Source: JAFGPS01 sp964628465
GTDB taxonomy: Bacteria > Planctomycetota > Phycisphaerae > Sedimentisphaerales > Anaerobacaceae
DNA length: 64,000 nucleotides
NCBI GenBank assembly: GCA_964628465.1
Contig: CAZVOA010000001.1
Span: 186,001-250,000 of the forward strand
Direction of reading: 5' to 3'
Below, piece by piece: positions 60,228-64,000 of the stretch (positions are counted from its first letter, which is position 1; every line of letters starts with the position of its first letter). Both the position numbers and the translations under genes were made by a program. A model generated the notes under the pieces. The model was not told where the DNA came from. It ran no database searches and saw only the letters and a program-made list of their open reading frames with translations.

Positions 60228-61436
60228 TTATACATCCGACATTGTGAAAATCGGAAGATACAGCGCGATTACTACCACCGACACAATTGCTCCGACTGAA
60301 ACAATCATTATCGGCTCAAGCATGCTTGTCATTGAAGTAACCAGTGAATCGACTTTTCTTTCATAATGCTGACTGGCTCTTTCAAGTACAGTAGGAAGAG
60401 AGCCGCTTTCTTCACCAACCTGTATCATTTTAATAACCATATTGGGAAAAAAACCCGCTGATTCCATACTTTTTGATATATTGGAACCTCCTACAACATA
60501 TTCTTTTGTGCGAATAATCGAGCCTCTGATAATATCATTACTTGTCATTCCTATAAGAATGTTAAATACATCAATCACTGAAGCGCCTGATGTAAGCAAA
60601 GTAGCCATTGTCCTGCAGAATGTCACTATAAACGCCTGGCTTACCAGTTTGCCAAACAAGGGCAGTTTAAGAATAAATCTGCTGAAAAATACATGGCCGC
60701 TTTTTGTTTTGTTAAGAGTTATAACTGAAAAAATCATAAGAATAATCGCTGCGATAATATGTATTACATAATGCGCAAGAATATCATAGAATCCCATGAA
60801 ACCCCGTGTAAACGCTGGCATTGTTCCGCCTATCTGGTCAAATATTTTCTTGAATCGAGGAACAATAAAAGCCATAATGAATATTACAATTATAGTAATA
60901 AAAGACAATACGAAGATCGGATACGTCATCGCTCCTTTTACTTTCCTGGCCAGTTTGTCACGATTATCGAAATATATAGCTAATTTTTCCACCGCCTTGG
61001 CGAGATTACCGCTGGTTTCTCCAGCAAGAATCATAGCGCATGAAAGTCTGTTAAAGACTCTCGGAAATTCGGCAATACTTTCTGATAGAGGCTGTCCCTT
61101 CTTGACCTTATCAGATAATTTAACAAGAACCTTTTGCAGTTGAACATTCTCAATATCATTACTTACAATATCCAGGGCAGTCGTAATCGCGATTCCTCCT
61201 TCGAGCATCGTTGCCAGTTGCCAGCAAAGAGCAGCGAGGTCGGCAGATTTAATTTTCCTGCTTCTTCCTTTTCGTTTCGATTTCGAGGATTTTTCATCTG
61301 ATATTTCTGTAATGGATACAGGAGTAAATCCCTCACTGCGCAGACGTTCGAGCACATCGTTAGAGGAAGATGCTTCAGTTATACCTTTCCTCTGAATTCC
61401 CTCAACATCCCTGGCAATATATCCATAGCTTTTCAT
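60228..61436 (-). CDS. pilC: PilC/GspF inner-membrane platform protein
   Basis: The 402 residues have an N-terminal YIARDVEGIQRKGITEASS, then two T2SSF domains: LCWQLATMLEGGIAITTALDI ... RLSCAMILAGETSGNLAKAVEKLAIYFD, and TFCRTMATLLTSGASVIDVFNI ... KMIQVGEESGSLPTVLERASQHYE. Three membrane helices are present (YPIFVLSFITIIVIFIMAFIVP and others). It anchors the assembly ATPase to the growing pilus. It lies 30 bp after pilB. Confidence 0.94.
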   Translation of the reverse strand: MKSYGYIARDVEGIQRKGITEASSSNDVLERLRSEGFTPVSITEISDEKSSKSKRKGRSRKIKSADLAALCWQLATMLEGGIAITTALDIVSNDIENVQLQKVLVKLSDKVKKGQPLSESIAEFPRVFNRLSCAMILAGETSGNLAKAVEKLAIYFDNRDKLARKVKGAMTYPIFVLSFITIIVIFIMAFIVPRFKKIFDQIGGTMPAFTRGFMGFYDILAHYVIHIIAAIILMIFSVITLNKTKSGHVFFSRFILKLPLFGKLVSQAFIVTFCRTMATLLTSGASVIDVFNILIGMTSNDIIRGSIIRTKEYVVGGSNISKSMESAGFFPNMVIKMIQVGEESGSLPTVLERASQHYERKVDSLVTSMTSMLEPIMIVSVGAIVSVVVIALYLPIFTMSDV

Positions 61437-61466
61437 AAATAATATTCCTTTAAAGTAAATTTACTT

Positions 61467-63239
61467 TTATTTTTTACCTGTATAAGCAATACTGAGTACT
61501 TCCTCGACGGTTGTCAAACCCTGCAATACTTTATTTATACCGCTGTCGAGCAGGCTGCCGTAGCCTTTCTCACGCATTGCTGTTCTTATTTGAGATTCAC
61601 TTTCACTATTTATTATTCTTTCGCTGATATCGTTATCAACAGGCAGGAATTCAAAAATTGGTAAACGTCCCAAATAACCGGAACCGCCGCAGGATGTACA
61701 GCCTTTACCATTATAGAAGACCGCGTTCTTTGCCTGGTTTTCATCGAGACCAAGTTTTTTTATTAATGCGTCATTAATCGTTACAGGCTCTTTACAATTG
61801 TCGCATATCTTTCTTACAAGGCGCTGTGCTATAATTAAATTTAACGCCGAGGCAAGAAGATAACGTTCGATTCCCATATACAACAATCTGCTGATTGCAC
61901 TTGGAGCGTCATTCGTATGGAACGTGCTTAATACAAGGTGGCCCGTCAAAGATGCCTTAATCGCGATTTCGACGGTTTCCTTGTCACGTATTTCACCAAT
62001 TAAAACTATATCAGGGTCCTGTCTTAAAATCGCGCGGAGGCATTTTGCAAAATCCAGTTCGATTTCCTGTTTTACCTGTATTTGATTAATACCCGCAAGA
62101 CGATATTCAACCGGGTCCTCAACTGTAGTGATATTTTTCGTAGGATCTTTAAGATAGTTTAACGCAGAGTACAACGAAGTGCTTTTACCGCTGCCGGTCG
62201 GTCCTGTTACAATTATTATACCATGAGGGCGAGCAAGCATATCTTTGAATTCCTCAAGATACTGCGGCTCAAGTCCTAACTTGTTTATGTCATGTTTAAC
62301 GGCGGAAGCATCAAGAATTCGCATTACAACTTTTTCGCCGTATATCGTCGGAATCGTTGATACGCGAACATCGATTGCCCTGCCGGATACTTTCATTTTG
62401 AATCTTCCGTCCTGGGGAAGTCTTCGCTCCGCAATATCCAAATGAGAAACAATTTTAATTCTTGCAACTACCGCCGCCTGCATTTTCTTTGGAGGCGGAA
62501 CCATGTCACGAAGCACACCATCAATTCTCATGCGAATCATTGTAGTGTGTTCCTGCGGCTCGATATGAATATCACTCGCCCTGCTCTTAACAGCCTGGCT
62601 CATCAACAAGTCAACAAAACGAATTACCGGCGCTTTATTAGCGCCGTCTTCCCCTGTTGAATCAGGTTCGACCATGTCTTCGAGCAATATATCTTCATCA
62701 AGCTTATCGTCACCTACTTCAATTTCCACAAGACTTCGCAATTGCTGCTCTTCGACATCAGAACCATGATAAATCAATTCTATCGCTTTTTGAATTTCTC
62801 TCGGTGAGCTGATGGCGGGTTTGATTTGTCTTTTTAGTTTAAGAGTGACTGTATCTATCGCTATTACATTGAGAGGGTCGGCCATCGCGACAACTATCTT
62901 ATTGTTCTCTTCGCCGACCGCGATAAGACAAAAACGTGTGGCTATGCTTTCAGGCAATAACCTGGCAACATTCATATCAATCAATTCAGACGCTCTTTTA
63001 TTATCAAAGTGAATGTACTCCATCTCGAAATGCTCTGATAAGGCAGAAGTAATATCCTCATCATTTAACATCTTGAGACGAAGTAATACTTCGCCGAGAC
63101 GGCCGCCCTGTTCACGCTGCTGGTTTAGCACGCCTACTAATTCTTCGCGGCTCAATAAACCTTTAGCTACGAGCAGTTCTCCGAAGAACAAACTTTCCTG
63201 TGATTCAGGGATTTTCGAGATAGTCTGAACTGATTCCAT
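61467..63239 (-). CDS. pilB: type IV pilus assembly ATPase PilB
   Basis: The ATG at 63239 follows a GGAGG 12 bases upstream; a GTG at 63281 would add 14 residues. The roughly 590 residues contain an N-terminal MshEN/GspE_N domain (LFFGELLVAKGLLSREELVGVLNQQ), the N2 domain (AVKSRASDIHIEPQEHTT), Walker A GPTGSGKSTS, the Asp box TVEDPVEYR, Walker B IVLIGEIRDKETV, the His box GHLVLSTFHTNDAP and a tetracysteine zinc site CDNCK/CTSCG. It powers pilus extension. It is the first gene of the leftward locus. No PilT retraction ATPase is present in the window. Confidence 0.95.
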   Translation of the reverse strand: MESVQTISKIPESQESLFFGELLVAKGLLSREELVGVLNQQREQGGRLGEVLLRLKMLNDEDITSALSEHFEMEYIHFDNKRASELIDMNVARLLPESIATRFCLIAVGEENNKIVVAMADPLNVIAIDTVTLKLKRQIKPAISSPREIQKAIELIYHGSDVEEQQLRSLVEIEVGDDKLDEDILLEDMVEPDSTGEDGANKAPVIRFVDLLMSQAVKSRASDIHIEPQEHTTMIRMRIDGVLRDMVPPPKKMQAAVVARIKIVSHLDIAERRLPQDGRFKMKVSGRAIDVRVSTIPTIYGEKVVMRILDASAVKHDINKLGLEPQYLEEFKDMLARPHGIIIVTGPTGSGKSTSLYSALNYLKDPTKNITTVEDPVEYRLAGINQIQVKQEIELDFAKCLRAILRQDPDIVLIGEIRDKETVEIAIKASLTGHLVLSTFHTNDAPSAISRLLYMGIERYLLASALNLIIAQRLVRKICDNCKEPVTINDALIKKLGLDENQAKNAVFYNGKGCTSCGGSGYLGRLPIFEFLPVDNDISERIINSESESQIRTAMREKGYGSLLDSGINKVLQGLTTVEEVLSIAYTGKK

Positions 63240-63551
63240 TCGACTATCGTTACCTCCACTAAAAATGTTATTGATAAACACTCACTTTCTATACAAAATA
63301 TAAAACAAAATCACAAAATACAAAATTTTGTTTAGATATTAACTGAAAGATATTTACTATCACAGTTTTTCGGACAAATTCGGTAATGGATTAACGTAAA
63401 TCTCGTAAAAATACTTTGCCGTTAATAAATAGGATTGATCATATCAAATAGTTGACTTTTTATTGGACATGACAAGGAAAATACATTTTATGAAGTATCT
63501 TTTTTAAAACTATGAGAAATGCTGATTATCAGGAAAAGTTTAGTCTATATT

Positions 63552-64000
63552 TTAATCGTTTACACCATATATCCAATGTGCATTGGCAAGATCATAATTA
63601 ACAAGTTCATTTGGTTTGAAGAAAATCGCAATCTCCCTTTGTGCCGATTCGGGGCTATCCGAACCGTGAACAAGATTGAATCTTTTGCCGCAACTGAAAT
63701 CTCCGCGGATAGTCCCGGTTTCCGCGTTGCACCCAAACGTAGCTCCCATCATTGCTCTGAAAATTTCGATTATACCATCCGCTTCCCAGACTGTAACAAG
63801 AGATGGTGATGAAGAAATGAATTTCACCAATCCATTAAAAAAAGGCTTGCCGCGATGAACAGAATAAAGATTATTGGCCAGTTCTTCGGTGATATGCAGA
63901 AACTTCGCTCCAACAAGCTTGAAGCCTCTTCTTTCGAGACGCGATATTATCTGACCTGCCGCCTGACGTTGTATGCCGTCCGGCTTAATAATTATTAATG
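63552..64000 (-). CDS. ndk: nucleoside diphosphate kinase, 5'-truncated by window edge
   Basis: Ndk transfers the gamma phosphate of ATP to other nucleoside diphosphates. The frame is open to the window end on the minus strand. It shows LIIIKPDGIQRQAAGQIISR, then RRGFKLVGAKFLH, FISSSPSLVTVWEADGIIEIFRAMMGAT and NLVHGSDSPESAQREIAIFF, where the His is the phosphorylated catalytic residue. Only the first few residues lie outside the window. It is followed by 270 bp before pilB, AT-rich with no definite element seen. Confidence 0.97.
   Translation of the reverse strand, partial: LIIIKPDGIQRQAAGQIISRLERRGFKLVGAKFLHITEELANNLYSVHRGKPFFNGLVKFISSSPSLVTVWEADGIIEIFRAMMGATFGCNAETGTIRGDFSCGKRFNLVHGSDSPESAQREIAIFFKPNELVNYDLANAHWIYGVND

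Noticed and set aside
61437..61466. AAGTAAATTTACTT palindrome between pilB and pilC as a terminator
   Set aside because: It is short, all A/T in the core, and lies in a 30-bp spacer of a co-transcribed pair.
1..64000. CRISPR arrays, insertion sequences, prophage or integron
   Set aside because: No regularly spaced identical repeats of suitable length, no transposase or integrase reading frame, and no phage structural gene were seen.

Overview
The window is an AT-rich stretch of bacterial chromosome. It probably comes from a planctomycete of the Phycisphaerae/Sedimentisphaerales type. This is inference from content: Tat-exported and signal-peptide glycosidases, large secreted proteins with dockerin-like DxNxD repeats and a 'YYWRIDEV' Fn3-like domain, HAF-repeat proteins, and Planctomycete-style type IV pilus genes. 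No rRNA, tRNA, CRISPR array, insertion sequence or phage gene was seen. No gap between genes exceeds about 280 bp.

Layout. (1) 1-7.3 kb is core metabolism and regulation: the end of purF, purM, a sigma-54 response regulator with a soluble histidine kinase, and rpsO-pnp with a large hairpin in the spacer. (2) 7.4-17.9 kb is a carbohydrate cluster. It has an AraC regulator, a divergent operon (GDP-mannose 3,5-epimerase homologue, GHMP-type sugar kinase, two-domain nucleotidyltransferase, rhamnose/fucose-type mutarotase, GH27 and GH29 enzymes) and a convergent GH3 enzyme. (3) 17.9-27.3 kb is a selenium cluster. selA-selB-merR-mce run leftward. Rightward there is a membrane-anchored protein whose reading frame continues through an in-frame TGA followed by a SECIS-like hairpin, which I read as a hidden selenoprotein. 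It is followed by a double-cubane-type reductase, its ATP-dependent activator, and a SelD fused to a Cys-rich N-terminus and an AhpD-like C-terminus. (4) 27.3-39.3 kb is mostly accessory: two tandem HAF proteins, a nucleotide-sugar dehydrogenase, two large secreted proteins (one a subtilase with a beta-helix), a Tat-exported Fe/Mn superoxide dismutase, and an ECF sigma/anti-sigma pair.

(5) 39.4-45.7 kb is a compact rightward pilus/type II secretion-like operon: a short GspE, a lipoprotein, two GspF proteins, two prepilins and a GspK/PilX-like protein. (6) 45.8-51.2 kb holds a methyltransferase, a hypothetical gene, a DUF3592 protein, a repeat lipoprotein, an ADP-ribosylglycohydrolase and a GspG-like membrane protein. 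(7) 51.4-63.3 kb is a complete leftward type IV pilus locus (pilB-pilC-pilA, minor pilins, pilM-pilN-pilO-pilP-like, secretin) closed by a strong terminator. (8) The window ends inside ndk.

The strongest candidate for something undescribed is the selenoprotein at 22883-23527 and its neighbourhood. A second unlisted signal is a set of short degenerate tandem-word tracts, mostly with a 7-bp period, each with a different word. They lie at gene boundaries and, once, inside selD.
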